A stretch of DNA of 53,494 nt from an uncultured Candidatus Melainabacteria bacterium. Its GTDB lineage: Bacteria > Cyanobacteriota > Vampirovibrionia > Gastranaerophilales > Gastranaerophilaceae. The stretch is from assembly GCA_934754775.1 (NCBI GenBank), contig CAKVIM010000013.1:1-53494 (forward strand). The letters run 5' to 3'. Under the pieces are notes generated by a model that saw only the letters and a program-made list of their open reading frames with translations, did not search any database and was not told the origin of the DNA. The number at the start of each line of letters is the position of its first letter. The first letter of the stretch is position 1. Positions 41,976-50,374 of this stretch are shown piece after piece. Both the position numbers and the translations under genes were made by a program.

Positions 41976-42158
41976 TTATCTAGGAAAAATTTGTTGAACG
42001 ATTTTATCGCCACATTTCCATAGACCGTATTCTTCAAGACTCAAATCAACTGCACATTGCTTTGGAACTTCTTGAGTTTTAGGAGCTGCTTTCGGAACTT
42101 TTTTCTCAACAGCTTTAACAGCAGTGGTCGCAATTCTTATAGGGCTAATTTTAGACAT
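41976..42158 (-). CDS. Small unknown protein, 60 aa
   Basis: A basic, alanine/lysine/proline-rich N-terminal half (TTAVKAVEKKVPKAAPKTQE) is followed by a short conserved-looking tail (DLSLEEYGLWKCGDKIVQQI). There is no membrane segment. AAAGGAATT precedes the ATG and a relaxed GCAATT-type promoter lies 18 nt upstream. The stop abuts that of the helicase. Function unknown. Confidence 0.65.
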   Translation of the reverse strand: MSKISPIRIATTAVKAVEKKVPKAAPKTQEVPKQCAVDLSLEEYGLWKCGDKIVQQIFPR

Positions 42159-42175
42159 GATAATTCCTTTCGATG

Positions 42176-42209
42176 TCTATATTAAAACTTAAAAAAAATA
42201 AAATTTGCT
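42176..42209 (-). promoter_or_regulatory. GCAATT-type promoter, relaxed copy
   Basis: On the minus strand AGCAAAT, 15 nt, TTTTAATATAGA. Spacing is that of the family, and both boxes differ by one to three bases from the strict copies. It ends 18 nt before the start of the 60-aa gene. Confidence 0.4.
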
Positions 42210-42211
42210 AG

Positions 42212-42604
42212 CTATTCTTCAGGAATTTCTAATTCCACATCATCAACATCTTCTTCTTTTTTGATGATTTCAATAACATTTTTAGCCATTTCCTTGGCAA
42301 TAATGCTCCTTGTTGAATCCGGACAATTTTGTAGAAGACTGATTGCTGTTCTGAGCGTACCGTCAAGGTCGTACCATCTGCCATGTTTTGAATCGTCCAA
42401 AACATCTTCGGTAGCAGATACGATATCTTCTACTGATTCGTATTCTGTGCTGGATAGGTGGTGCTCTGTAATAATTTTAATCAAATTAAGAGCAACTTTA
42501 ATTTGTGTCTCGTCATCAGACTCTTCAAGTGTTTTCATTGCAGAAGACAAAACCGGATCTTTGTCATACCAACGTCTGGTGTTTGTGCTAAATTCTTCCT
42601 TCAT
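42212..42604 (-). CDS. Unknown 130-aa protein with internal duplication
   Basis: An acidic, helical protein made of two similar halves: RRWYDKDPVLSSAMKTLEES (from about residue 10) and GRWYDLDGTLRTAISLLQNC (from about 74), each followed by a helix. The RWYD(K/L)D core may be a repeat unit of a helical adaptor. The start is ATG at 42604 with AGGAGGG upstream; the longer reading from 42646 has no support. Function unknown. Confidence 0.75.
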   Translation of the reverse strand: MKEEFSTNTRRWYDKDPVLSSAMKTLEESDDETQIKVALNLIKIITEHHLSSTEYESVEDIVSATEDVLDDSKHGRWYDLDGTLRTAISLLQNCPDSTRSIIAKEMAKNVIEIIKKEEDVDDVELEIPEE

Positions 42605-42667
42605 ATAAAGCCCTCCTGATAACGTATCAATGAGTTCATTATACAATATTATTTCAATTTTGTAAAA

Positions 42668-43489
42668 CTATTTAGTTGCAATGTCAAACAAAATTCTTTT
42701 TCTGATAGAAATAGGAAGAGTTTGCATCTTAATATTTTTGTCTAATAAGTCGTTTGTTTTGTTATTTTCTCTTTTTACGGCAAATGAATTAAAGATTTTT
42801 GCGATAATCAAGTCTAAATCTTCTTCAGTTGCGTAAGGTTTCTTTAGCATAATATTGTCCACATAACTTTTGTTTTCAACTTTAAGATGCTCTTGTCCTG
42901 AGATAATTTCTGTGTAATCATAAGCCACTTGAGTGAAATGGTTTCTGATATGCATCATATTACCCATTTTATCAATTATTGTGTAAGATATCAACTCATT
43001 CTTTTGACTAACTTCAGAAACAATGATTTCTTGGTTTTCGTCTTGGTATTGAACGATTCTGTTAAGTACATCATAGCTGTATTTTTGGTTTTTAACCAAT
43101 TTATTCTCTACATAAATCTTTCTTTCGATAATTCTATCTAAAGAATCATATGCGTAGCAAACCAAAATAGTTTTATCACATCTTTTGCAAAGCTCTCTAA
43201 GGCGACCCATTCTATCGTAATTATAAGTTACTTCAGATGCCATGCTTCCGTCTTTTTTGAATTCTTTTCTGCTAACGAGCAAGTCGTTTTCGAACTCTTC
43301 GACTTTAGCGAGGTGTTCATTGCGGTAATAGTTGATTTTTGCAATATTTGAACCGTAGTAAAATACTCTCTTGTACAAATCGCCGTCCGGAGTAAAATAG
43401 TCTGCAGAAGTCATTTGACCTCTATAGTTATAATTTACTCCAACTGAGGATTGGTTGTTAATTTCAGTTTCGCTGATACAAATTGGCAT
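42668..43489 (-). CDS. Short YD-repeat (RHS-like) protein without signal peptide
   Basis: A 273-aa protein whose middle carries YD-type repeats: YNYDRMGRLREL (about 88-99), YAYDSLDRIIER (about 111-122) and YSYDVLNRIVQY (about 137-148). Such repeats normally build large secreted shells in RHS toxins and teneurins. Here only a few are present, with no signal peptide, toxin tip or core protease motif, and the C-terminal 80 residues are helical. It is therefore probably an intracellular relative. GAGAGCCT precedes the ATG. Its promoter is the GCAATT-type copy at 43532. Confidence 0.7.
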   Translation of the reverse strand: MPICISETEINNQSSVGVNYNYRGQMTSADYFTPDGDLYKRVFYYGSNIAKINYYRNEHLAKVEEFENDLLVSRKEFKKDGSMASEVTYNYDRMGRLRELCKRCDKTILVCYAYDSLDRIIERKIYVENKLVKNQKYSYDVLNRIVQYQDENQEIIVSEVSQKNELISYTIIDKMGNMMHIRNHFTQVAYDYTEIISGQEHLKVENKSYVDNIMLKKPYATEEDLDLIIAKIFNSFAVKRENNKTNDLLDKNIKMQTLPISIRKRILFDIATK

Positions 43490-43531
43490 AGGCTCTCCAT
43501 TTTGATGTGATAAACTAAATTTTCTCCTCTG

Positions 43532-43565
43532 TATATATAAAGTATATACAAGTTAAATAATTGCC
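43532..43565 (-). promoter_or_regulatory. GCAATT-type promoter, copy 4
   Basis: On the minus strand GGCAATT, 15 nt, ACTTTATATATA, identical in both boxes to copies 1 and 6. It ends about 42 nt before the ATG of the YD-repeat gene. Confidence 0.6.
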
Positions 43566-43601
43566 TTTTTTGTTGCCTATTTTTATAAAAATGTTACAAA
43601 A

Positions 43602-44297
43602 CTACACATTAAGCTTGTAACCGCCGCCATAGATGGTTTCTATGTACTTCTTGCCGTTGGCGATTTTGTCGATTTTGCTTCTGAGGTGTCTAATGTGAAC
43701 TCTTATTGTTTCGACATTGTCGTCAGGGTCGTAACCCCAAATGTCTTTCAATAGCTTTGCTCCGGATATCATGTTGCCATGGTTTTGGAAAAGCAGATTG
43801 AATATATCGAATTCAATCGGGGTAAGTTTTTGGACTTTGTCGTTAATTTGCACACTGTAGCTTTCAGGCAGAAGCGTGATTTCTTTGTAGGTCAAAAGCT
43901 CTCTTACTGCAGATGATTTAGGGATTTGGTTTGTTCTTTTAAGAAGTGCTCGAACTCGGACTATAAGTTCATCAATTTCGAACGGTTTTGTCAAATAATC
44001 ATCTACTCCGAGATTAAACCCGTTTACTTTGTCATTAAGTTCAGAAAGTGCAGTTAACATAATGATAGGTGTTTCTGCAATTTCCGGACATTGGCGAATT
44101 CTCTGTGCAACAGTGAAACCGTCAACTTCCGGCATCATGACATCCAATATGATAAGAGAAGGCTCTTCTTGTTTGGCTTTTGCAAAGCCTTCTACGCCGT
44201 TAAAAGCCTGTATAACTTCGTAACCTTGCAGTTCAAGGTTGATTTTTATAAGTTCGTTTATTGCGTTATCGTCATCTACAACCAAAATTTTAGTCAT
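43602..44297 (-). CDS. OmpR/PhoB-family response regulator (RpaB-like)
   Basis: A 231-aa two-component regulator. The receiver has the acidic pocket (VVDDD, residues 6-10), phospho-acceptor D52 in LDVMMP, the switch Thr in MLTAL and Lys in LTKPF (about 104). The winged-helix output has LTPIEFDIFNLLF, WGYDPDDNVETIRVHI and the final YGGGYKL. The start is ATG at 44297, with AAGGAG 9 nt upstream, overlapping rmuC by 8 nt; the longer reading runs inside rmuC. No kinase gene is adjacent. The window contains four perfect HLR1 sites, the target of the related cyanobacterial RpaB. Confidence 0.88.
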   Translation of the reverse strand: MTKILVVDDDNAINELIKINLELQGYEVIQAFNGVEGFAKAKQEEPSLIILDVMMPEVDGFTVAQRIRQCPEIAETPIIMLTALSELNDKVNGFNLGVDDYLTKPFEIDELIVRVRALLKRTNQIPKSSAVRELLTYKEITLLPESYSVQINDKVQKLTPIEFDIFNLLFQNHGNMISGAKLLKDIWGYDPDDNVETIRVHIRHLRSKIDKIANGKKYIETIYGGGYKLNV

Positions 44298-45474
44298 TTG
44301 AGTAAACTCCTTCATCTTCCAGTTCATTTGAGCTTATGAGCACCGGCGGAATTTCTTTTGCAGTTGTAATTCCATAATCTTTTAGTGCTTCTACTTGTGA
44401 GAATAGGCTCGGCTTATTTTTGTTTCCACGTCTAAATCTGTTTATTGTTGTGTTTAACTTTTTGCTTAATTCATCAAACCTTTTCTGCACATCAATCAAA
44501 TCTTCGCAGAATTGCACAAAGGTTTCGTAAAGGTTTATGCCGGCAGCTACAATGTTGTTAACGTTTTCGCACTGTTTCTGTTGAGCAAAGAGTCTGTCTA
44601 CAAGTCTAATTGTTGCGAGCAGCGAAGCTGTGCCGACTATGATTATTTTTGATTTGTACGCAAGATTTATCAGCTCTGCATCCTCATATAAAGTCTGTAG
44701 CGATGCTTCAATCGGAATATACATCAGTATGAAATCAGGCTGTGACAATACTTCAGCTTCTTGGTAATTTTTGTTTGCCAAATCCAGAATTCTTCGTCTA
44801 ACTTCTGATTTAAACTCTTTGAGTTTTTCAGGGTTTTCAATATATTCTAGATAGCTTGTTAGCGTGACTTTTGAATCGATAACAATATGACGCTTATTAG
44901 GAAGATTTATTACAAAATCCGGACGGATAGTGTGTTCTTCTGCGTCTTTAAGGTTAGCTGACGTTGTAACAAACTGCTTTGAATAATGTATGCCTTCACT
45001 CATTCCGCAAGACTGTAATATTGTATCCAAAAGGTTTTCGCCGTACGCACCTTTGATATTCTGATTTTTTGTGAGAGCTTCTGTTAAATTTTTTGCTTCT
45101 TGTGCAATAGTTTTGTTGTTTCTTTCAAGGTTCAAGATTTGCTCAATAATTTTTGTGGTGTTTTCAACACCCGTAATGTTGAATTTTTCGACTTTAGCTT
45201 TGAATTCGCCCAATTCGTTTTTTAGAGGTAATATTTTTTCTTCAAGAGCCTCTCTGTTTTGTTTTCTCAAATCTTCTTGCTCGCTTTTTATTGTTTCATT
45301 AGCGAGTTGCACAAAATCCTGCTTAACGATTTCTTGCAGGTTTTTGTAAGTGGAAGCCTTAGCTCTAAGTTCAATTAATTCGGACTTTGCTCTGCTTTCT
45401 TTTATCACAAAACAAAGACAAGTAATACAACTTGCACAAAACGCTCCTAACAAGAAATACATGATGTTTGACAT
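44290..45474 (-). CDS. rmuC: RmuC-family DNA recombination protein
   Basis: A 394-aa protein: an N-terminal membrane helix (about residues 4-24), a coiled coil (about 25-125), then the nuclease-like RmuC core with GAYGENLLDTIL, PDFVINLPNKRHIVIDSKV and FILMYIPIEASL. Known RmuC limits recombination of short inverted repeats. ATG at 45474 has GAGGAG 5 nt upstream. It overlaps the response regulator gene, so the two are co-translated. Confidence 0.9.
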   Translation of the reverse strand: MSNIMYFLLGAFCASCITCLCFVIKESRAKSELIELRAKASTYKNLQEIVKQDFVQLANETIKSEQEDLRKQNREALEEKILPLKNELGEFKAKVEKFNITGVENTTKIIEQILNLERNNKTIAQEAKNLTEALTKNQNIKGAYGENLLDTILQSCGMSEGIHYSKQFVTTSANLKDAEEHTIRPDFVINLPNKRHIVIDSKVTLTSYLEYIENPEKLKEFKSEVRRRILDLANKNYQEAEVLSQPDFILMYIPIEASLQTLYEDAELINLAYKSKIIIVGTASLLATIRLVDRLFAQQKQCENVNNIVAAGINLYETFVQFCEDLIDVQKRFDELSKKLNTTINRFRRGNKNKPSLFSQVEALKDYGITTAKEIPPVLISSNELEDEGVYSND

Positions 45475-45492
45475 TAATACTCCTCTAAACAA

Positions 45493-45523
45493 TTAAGCTT
45501 CCTTTATTATAAAGGAAGCTTAA
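45493..45523. repeat. Perfect hairpin between bax-like gene and rmuC
   Basis: TTAAGCTTCCTTTA pairs with TAAAGGAAGCTTAA around three bases, a 14-bp perfect stem. No T tract follows on the minus strand, so it is more likely a partial terminator or RNA-stability element between the two minus-strand genes. Confidence 0.65.
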
Positions 45524-45531
45524 CTAAAAAT

Positions 45532-46257
45532 CTATCTTCTGTCTTGTAATTTTGCTAATAATCTCAAAATCTCCAGATACAACCAAACCAGTGTTACCAT
45601 CAAGCCGAAAGCTCCGTACCATTCGTAATCTTTCGGTAAATAGTTTCTTGCACCTTGTTCAATAAAGTCGAAATCAATAATAAGATTCAGAGCTGCGATA
45701 ACACAAATAACTGCACTTACGGCAAGTCCTAACGGTGCAGAAGAGTTAAGGAGCGGAACTTGCATGTGGAAAAAGCTGCCGATGAAGTTGATTAGATAAA
45801 TACCTGCAATAGAAAGTGTTGCAATGAATATTACGCTTCTGAATTTGTCTGTGCATCTGATAACATTTGCTCTATAAAGAATCAGCATTGCAAATAGTGC
45901 CGCAAAGGTTCCGGCTACTGCTTGTGAAACAATTCCCGGGTATGAAGCCTCAAATACAGCTGAAATACCGCCTAAGCAAAGTCCTTCTGCTGCAGCGTAA
46001 ACAGGAACAAGATATTTATTTCTTGTAAATGAAACTATAAGTGCCACAATGAATGCAACGATACCGCCACCTGCGGTTAACATCATTCCTAAATCAGTGT
46101 AACCTGCGGTAATTCTTGTCCAACAGAATGCAGCAGCTGCGATTACGATAAGACCCAAAAATGCGGTAACTTGAATTGTGCCGTTAACGCTCATCGGTTC
46201 ACCGTCAAGAACTCTTTCTTGTGTGCTAAATTTTTCGTTTAATATAGGGTTTGACAT
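45532..46257 (-). CDS. Bax inhibitor-1 / YccA family membrane protein
   Basis: A 241-aa protein with seven hydrophobic segments and the Bax1-I pattern (VPVYAAAEGLCLGGISAVFE, and the C-terminal FDFIEQGARNYLPKDYEWY). Bacterial members are thought to be calcium leak channels or regulators of membrane proteolysis. AAGGAGGAG precedes the ATG. Confidence 0.9.
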   Translation of the reverse strand: MSNPILNEKFSTQERVLDGEPMSVNGTIQVTAFLGLIVIAAAAFCWTRITAGYTDLGMMLTAGGGIVAFIVALIVSFTRNKYLVPVYAAAEGLCLGGISAVFEASYPGIVSQAVAGTFAALFAMLILYRANVIRCTDKFRSVIFIATLSIAGIYLINFIGSFFHMQVPLLNSSAPLGLAVSAVICVIAALNLIIDFDFIEQGARNYLPKDYEWYGAFGLMVTLVWLYLEILRLLAKLQDRR

Positions 46258-46344
46258 GACTCCTCCTTCTTTTCAATAGAATTATAACATATTAACTAAA
46301 ATTTATTCCATGAAATTAATGTTTTTTTAATGTAGTATGTTTAT

Positions 46345-48057
46345 ATGTTCTATTTGCAGAAATTTTTTAAGATATGTGGTAATAAAAAACGAGAGTTTGC
46401 GAAGTTTTCTGTTTTGTCACTTGTTGCCGGCATTATGGAACTCTTTGGAGTCGCTCTTATATACCCGTTTGTTTTAAATCTGCTCAAGAATAATGGCGGT
46501 AAGTATGCTGCTTTGTTGGCTCTTTTGATTGTCACTCTTTTTATTTTGAAAAATGTTTTCATGATTTTTTATACTTATTTACAGACAAAATTGGCGAAAA
46601 ATGTGGAAGAACAATTGGCTTTAAATATCGTAAGATACTTTTTAACAGCTCCTTATACTGATTCTGCTAAGATTGGGTACGCAAAAAAAATGAATATAAT
46701 CAACTTTGTTATACCTAATGTTGTTAACAATTATTTGATGCGACTTTTGAATTTGAGCGTAAATTTCTTTATTTTTGGCTTGATTGTCTTGCTGCTTGCT
46801 GTCAAATATCCGCTAGCTACGATTATTACAGCAGTGTTTGCTTTTATGATGATATGTTTACAAGATAGAGTCTTAAAGCCGTGCTTCAGTAATATGTCAA
46901 AAAATATAAGTGCGGTATTTTCTGATAATATTCAAAAAATAAACGATATTTTGCTTAATATTAAAGGGGTTAAGGTTTCGAATAACGAAAAATTCTTTTA
47001 CGAAAATTGCCAAAATATAATGCATAAATATTATAGTTACAGTGCCCAAAAATCTTTCTATGAGATTGTTCCGCCGTATATGACGGAACCTTTTATAATA
47101 ATTCTGCTCTTTATTTTGCTAGTTGTTATATCAGTCCAAAATTTTGCTGAGCCTGATAAGTTGTTTGCTTCGTTTGCTGTAATTGCAGCTGCAATCTTTA
47201 GACTCGCACCGACAGTTTCTCGTATACAGGTTAATTTGAACGGCATAAACCTTGTTTTACCGATGGTTGATGAACTCTTTAATATGTTTGAAACTTTGGG
47301 TGTTGCAGATGCTAAGACTCCTTCAATCAAAGAATTCTGCGAATTTAATTCAACTATTGAATTGAAAGACGTTGAGTTTGCTTATGAGAATAAACCTGTT
47401 TTAAAAAATATTAATCTTGTCGTAAACAAAGGCGAGTATGTGGGTATAACAGGTTTGTCAGGAGCCGGAAAAACTACTCTTCTGGATATTATTGCAGGAC
47501 TTAACAAGCCGAATAAAGGTGAAATATATGTGGATAGCAAGCCACAGAATGCTCCACTCAAAATTGGGTATATTACTCAAGAATATATTCCCGTAAACGG
47601 TTCTATCAGAGAAAATGTAGCGTTTGGGTTTTCTCAAATTGATGATGAAGCTGTTGTTGATTCGCTTAAAAAAGCACAACTATATGATTATATAGTCGAG
47701 AATTTTGAAGAAGGAATTTATGCTAATCCGTTTTCTGATTCAACAGGGCTTTCACAGGGGCAAAAACAACGTTTAGCAATCGCTAGAGCTCTTTATACAA
47801 ATCCTGATATTCTTATATTGGATGAAGCGACATCTTCGCTTGATTTGAAAACAGAAGATGAGATTTGCAATGTACTAACAGGTTTGAAGGGGAAAAAGAC
47901 AATTATAGTAGTCGCACACAGGCTTTCAACAATCAAATCTGCTGATAAAATTGTGTATGTAAAAAACGCTGAGATAGAAGCTATCGCAGCGTTTGATGAA
48001 CTTTTTAATAATAACGATGATTTTCGAAAGTTAGTTAATTTAGCGTCATTCAAATAG
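46345..48057 (+). CDS. ABC exporter, fused permease and ATPase
   Basis: A 570-aa half-transporter of the MsbA/PglK type. The membrane domain with six helices covers about residues 20-300. The ATPase has Walker A GLSGAGKTT (about 371-379), signature LSQGQKQR (about 469), Walker B ILILDEATSSLD (about 490) and the H-loop VAHRLST. The substrate may be a lipid-linked sugar or lipid. A TAGTAT box (46333-46338) ends 6 nt before the ATG and no ribosome site is present, so it may be leaderless. Its end overlaps a small minus-strand gene by 8 nt. Confidence 0.9.
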   Translation: MFYLQKFFKICGNKKREFAKFSVLSLVAGIMELFGVALIYPFVLNLLKNNGGKYAALLALLIVTLFILKNVFMIFYTYLQTKLAKNVEEQLALNIVRYFLTAPYTDSAKIGYAKKMNIINFVIPNVVNNYLMRLLNLSVNFFIFGLIVLLLAVKYPLATIITAVFAFMMICLQDRVLKPCFSNMSKNISAVFSDNIQKINDILLNIKGVKVSNNEKFFYENCQNIMHKYYSYSAQKSFYEIVPPYMTEPFIIILLFILLVVISVQNFAEPDKLFASFAVIAAAIFRLAPTVSRIQVNLNGINLVLPMVDELFNMFETLGVADAKTPSIKEFCEFNSTIELKDVEFAYENKPVLKNINLVVNKGEYVGITGLSGAGKTTLLDIIAGLNKPNKGEIYVDSKPQNAPLKIGYITQEYIPVNGSIRENVAFGFSQIDDEAVVDSLKKAQLYDYIVENFEEGIYANPFSDSTGLSQGQKQRLAIARALYTNPDILILDEATSSLDLKTEDEICNVLTGLKGKKTIIVVAHRLSTIKSADKIVYVKNAEIEAIAAFDELFNNNDDFRKLVNLASFK

Positions 48058-48202
48058 CTCTGACTTGTTTCATTAACTTAACGATTTTTTCTTTGAAAAT
48101 CGGATCTACAGGAGATGTTGCATAGCCTTGAACTCTAGCAGCTTCCTCTTTTTGCATAATATCTTTTTCTAACAATGCCAATTTCCTTAGAGCAACATTC
48201 AT
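48050..48202 (-). CDS. Small unknown protein, 50 aa
   Basis: The minus strand from the ATG at 48202 encodes 50 residues, beginning MNVALRKLALLEKDIMQKEE and ending KLMKQVRAI, then TGA. It is helical and basic without a membrane segment. GGAGG lies 5 nt before the ATG and a GCAATT-type promoter is 34 nt upstream, so this is very probably a real gene despite its size. It converges on the ABC exporter gene with an 8-nt overlap. Confidence 0.7.
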   Translation of the reverse strand: MNVALRKLALLEKDIMQKEEAARVQGYATSPVDPIFKEKIVKLMKQVRAI

Positions 48203-48235
48203 GATAACCTCCAACGTACCTTTTCTAACCTTACA

Positions 48236-48269
48236 TATATATAAAGTTAAAAAAATCCCGAAAATTGAC
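48236..48269 (-). promoter_or_regulatory. GCAATT-type promoter, copy 5
   Basis: On the minus strand GTCAATT, 15 nt, ACTTTATATATA. The first box differs at one base from GGCAATT; the second is identical. It ends 34 nt before the 50-aa gene. Confidence 0.55.
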
Positions 48270-48285
48270 TTTTTGTTAAGAAATA

Positions 48286-48669
48286 TTACCAGTTTACTTT
48301 TTCAATAAGTTCGATTTCGTATCCGTCAGGGTCTTTTAAAAATGCGATTTTAGAGCCTTTTCCGTTCAAATCGAATGGCGGATAAAGGTATGAATAGCCC
48401 AATTTTTCGATTTTAGCAGTGAATTCGTCAAGTGATTTTACTGCAAAAGCGAAGTGTCCGAAGCCTGAACCTAATTCATAGCCGTCTTTTGGTGTCTCGT
48501 CGTTGTATGTTAATTCGATTTGGCAGGTATTTTCTTCGTCATTAAGAAAATAGAGCCAGCAATCTTCTAATCTTTTTTTGTGATCGAGTTTCATATTCAA
48601 AACATCAGAGTAGAATGCTAAAGATTTTTCTATGTCTTTTACTCTAATCATTGTGTGTAAAAATTTCAT
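48286..48669 (-). CDS. gloA: Lactoylglutathione lyase (glyoxalase I)
   Basis: A 127-aa metal-dependent enzyme detoxifying methylglyoxal. Expected ligands are visible as H5, the Glu in CQIELTY (about 53), the His in GFGHFAFAV (about 72) and the Glu in GYEIELIE (about 120). Length matches the single-domain form. A thiol other than glutathione may be used. Confidence 0.92.
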   Translation of the reverse strand: MKFLHTMIRVKDIEKSLAFYSDVLNMKLDHKKRLEDCWLYFLNDEENTCQIELTYNDETPKDGYELGSGFGHFAFAVKSLDEFTAKIEKLGYSYLYPPFDLNGKGSKIAFLKDPDGYEIELIEKVNW

Positions 48670-48713
48670 AATTTCTCCTTTTTTTTATAATTATATCATG
48701 TTAAAATAGGGCT

Positions 48714-49115
48714 ATGAAAAATATATTTGAAGAAAAAGTTTATTACGCTGATACAGACGCTTACGGAGTTGTCTGGCATGGTACTTACCTTAGGTGGATG
48801 GAAAAAGGCAGAGTAGATTTGTGCGAAGAAGCAGGATTGAATCTTATTGATTTGGCAAACCAAGACATTGCTTTGCCTGTAACTAATATGAACGTTCGTT
48901 ACAAGGCTTCTGCAAGATTGAATGATATTATTGTTGTTGAAACTTCAATCAAAGAGGTTTCTCCTTTGCGTGTTACGTTTGAGCAGATTATTCGCAACAA
49001 AGCTGACGGTAAATTGTTTATAAAGGCTGAATTTGACGTTGTTGCAATACATAATGACGGAAATATTTATCGCAGATTGCCGGAAGCAATTACAAACGCT
49101 TTAAAAGAAGGTTAG
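48714..49115 (+). CDS. Acyl-CoA thioesterase, YbgC/4HBT family
   Basis: A 133-aa hot-dog-fold thioesterase. YYADTDAYGVVWHGTYLRWM (about residues 9-28) carries the catalytic Asp and the family signature. Genes of this type act on acyl-CoA or acyl-ACP. TG-N-TAAAAT (48699-48707) ends 6 nt before the ATG without a ribosome site, which implies a leaderless mRNA. It heads an operon with rluB and coaE. Confidence 0.9.
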   Translation: MKNIFEEKVYYADTDAYGVVWHGTYLRWMEKGRVDLCEEAGLNLIDLANQDIALPVTNMNVRYKASARLNDIIVVETSIKEVSPLRVTFEQIIRNKADGKLFIKAEFDVVAIHNDGNIYRRLPEAITNALKEG

Positions 49116-49116
49116 T

Positions 49117-49878
49117 ATGCCAAGATTAAACAAATACATAGCGTCAACGGGTTTCTGTTCCAGAAGGAAAGCAGACGAGCTTATCCTTGAGGGTAGAGTG
49201 CGTGTAAATGATCGCCCTATTGAGGAACTGGGATTTTATGTGCGAGAAAAAGACCGTGTTTATATTGATAACAAGCTGGTTAAACCTCAAAAATTGGAAT
49301 ACTATAAGTTTTATAAACCGGCAGGGTATATCACGACATCAGAAGATGAAAAAGGTAGAAAGACTATTTATGATGTTATTCCACCGGAGTTAAGACACTT
49401 AAAACCGGTTGGCAGACTTGATAAAGAGTCTACGGGGCTTATTATACTTACAAACGACGGCGAATTTATTAATGAAATGACTCACCCGTCTATTAAGGTG
49501 CCAAAGGTGTATTTGGTATCTATAAATGGTAAATTTACTCCTGATGATGCTGAAAAAATGCTTAACGGTATTGAAATTGAGACAGATTCCGGAGAGAAGA
49601 AAATTGCTTATGCTGAAACTTTGCCGATAGAGCTTAAGAACAAATCATCTATGATTCAGGTTGTGCTGTATCAAGGGATTAACAGACAGATTAGAAAGAT
49701 GTTTGCAAAGTTAGGTTATGAAGTTGAAAGCTTGAAGCGGATTCAACATGCGACTTTGACTATTGAAGGGCTTAAAAAAGGACAGGTTAAACCGATTAAG
49801 CCAAAACAGGTTAAAGAGTTAAAAGCTTATATTGCAAAAATTAAGAGGGAATATGCTCAAAATAGCAATAACGGGTAA
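49117..49878 (+). CDS. rluB: 23S rRNA pseudouridine synthase, RluB/RsuA family
   Basis: A 253-aa enzyme. The N-terminal S4 RNA-binding domain (RLNKYIASTGFCSRRKADEL) is followed by the catalytic motif GRLDKESTGLIILTNDG (Asp at about residue 101) and NRQIRKMFAKLGYEVESLKR. It starts 1 nt after the thioesterase stop and overlaps coaE by 26 nt. Confidence 0.93.
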   Translation: MPRLNKYIASTGFCSRRKADELILEGRVRVNDRPIEELGFYVREKDRVYIDNKLVKPQKLEYYKFYKPAGYITTSEDEKGRKTIYDVIPPELRHLKPVGRLDKESTGLIILTNDGEFINEMTHPSIKVPKVYLVSINGKFTPDDAEKMLNGIEIETDSGEKKIAYAETLPIELKNKSSMIQVVLYQGINRQIRKMFAKLGYEVESLKRIQHATLTIEGLKKGQVKPIKPKQVKELKAYIAKIKREYAQNSNNG

Positions 49879-50374
49879 TATTGCGGCGGGGAAATCCGAA
49901 GTTGAAAAGATTTTAGCAGAAGAATTCCCTGTGTATGACGCTGATAAGATTGCTCACAAATTTTTGGGTAATGTCGATAGAAAAGCTTTGGGTGAAAAGG
50001 TTTTTGCAGACCCGGTGGCTCGTAAAAAATTGGAAGAATTTATCCACCCGAAAGTTAAGGACGAGATATTAAGGATTTTTGATACCGAAGATGCTAAAGT
50101 GGTCTTTGTATCAATTCCTTTGCTCTTCGAAACAGGTTTTGATAAATTGTTCGATAAAATTTTGTTTGTGCAATCTGATGACGAAATAAGACTTGAACAT
50201 TTGATGAAGCGAAATAATTTTACAAGAGAGCAGGCTCTTGCGAGGATGAACTCTCAAATGCCGCAGCAGGAAAAAATCAAAAAATCTGACTATGTTGTTT
50301 ATAACAATTCGACTCTTGAAAACTTAAGAGAGCAGGTTTTAGTATTTGTCAGAGAGCTTCATCGCTTTATATAA
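49853..50374 (+). CDS. coaE: Dephospho-CoA kinase
   Basis: A 173-aa kinase for the last step of coenzyme A synthesis. P-loop GNIAAGKSE is at about residues 7-15, then the DADKIAHKF segment and HPKVKDEI. The start is ATG at 49853 with AAGAGGGA upstream; a reading from 49832 adds seven residues without support. Its 3' end overlaps the convergent MFS gene by 36 nt. Confidence 0.92.
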   Translation: MLKIAITGNIAAGKSEVEKILAEEFPVYDADKIAHKFLGNVDRKALGEKVFADPVARKKLEEFIHPKVKDEILRIFDTEDAKVVFVSIPLLFETGFDKLFDKILFVQSDDEIRLEHLMKRNNFTREQALARMNSQMPQQEKIKKSDYVVYNNSTLENLREQVLVFVRELHRFI

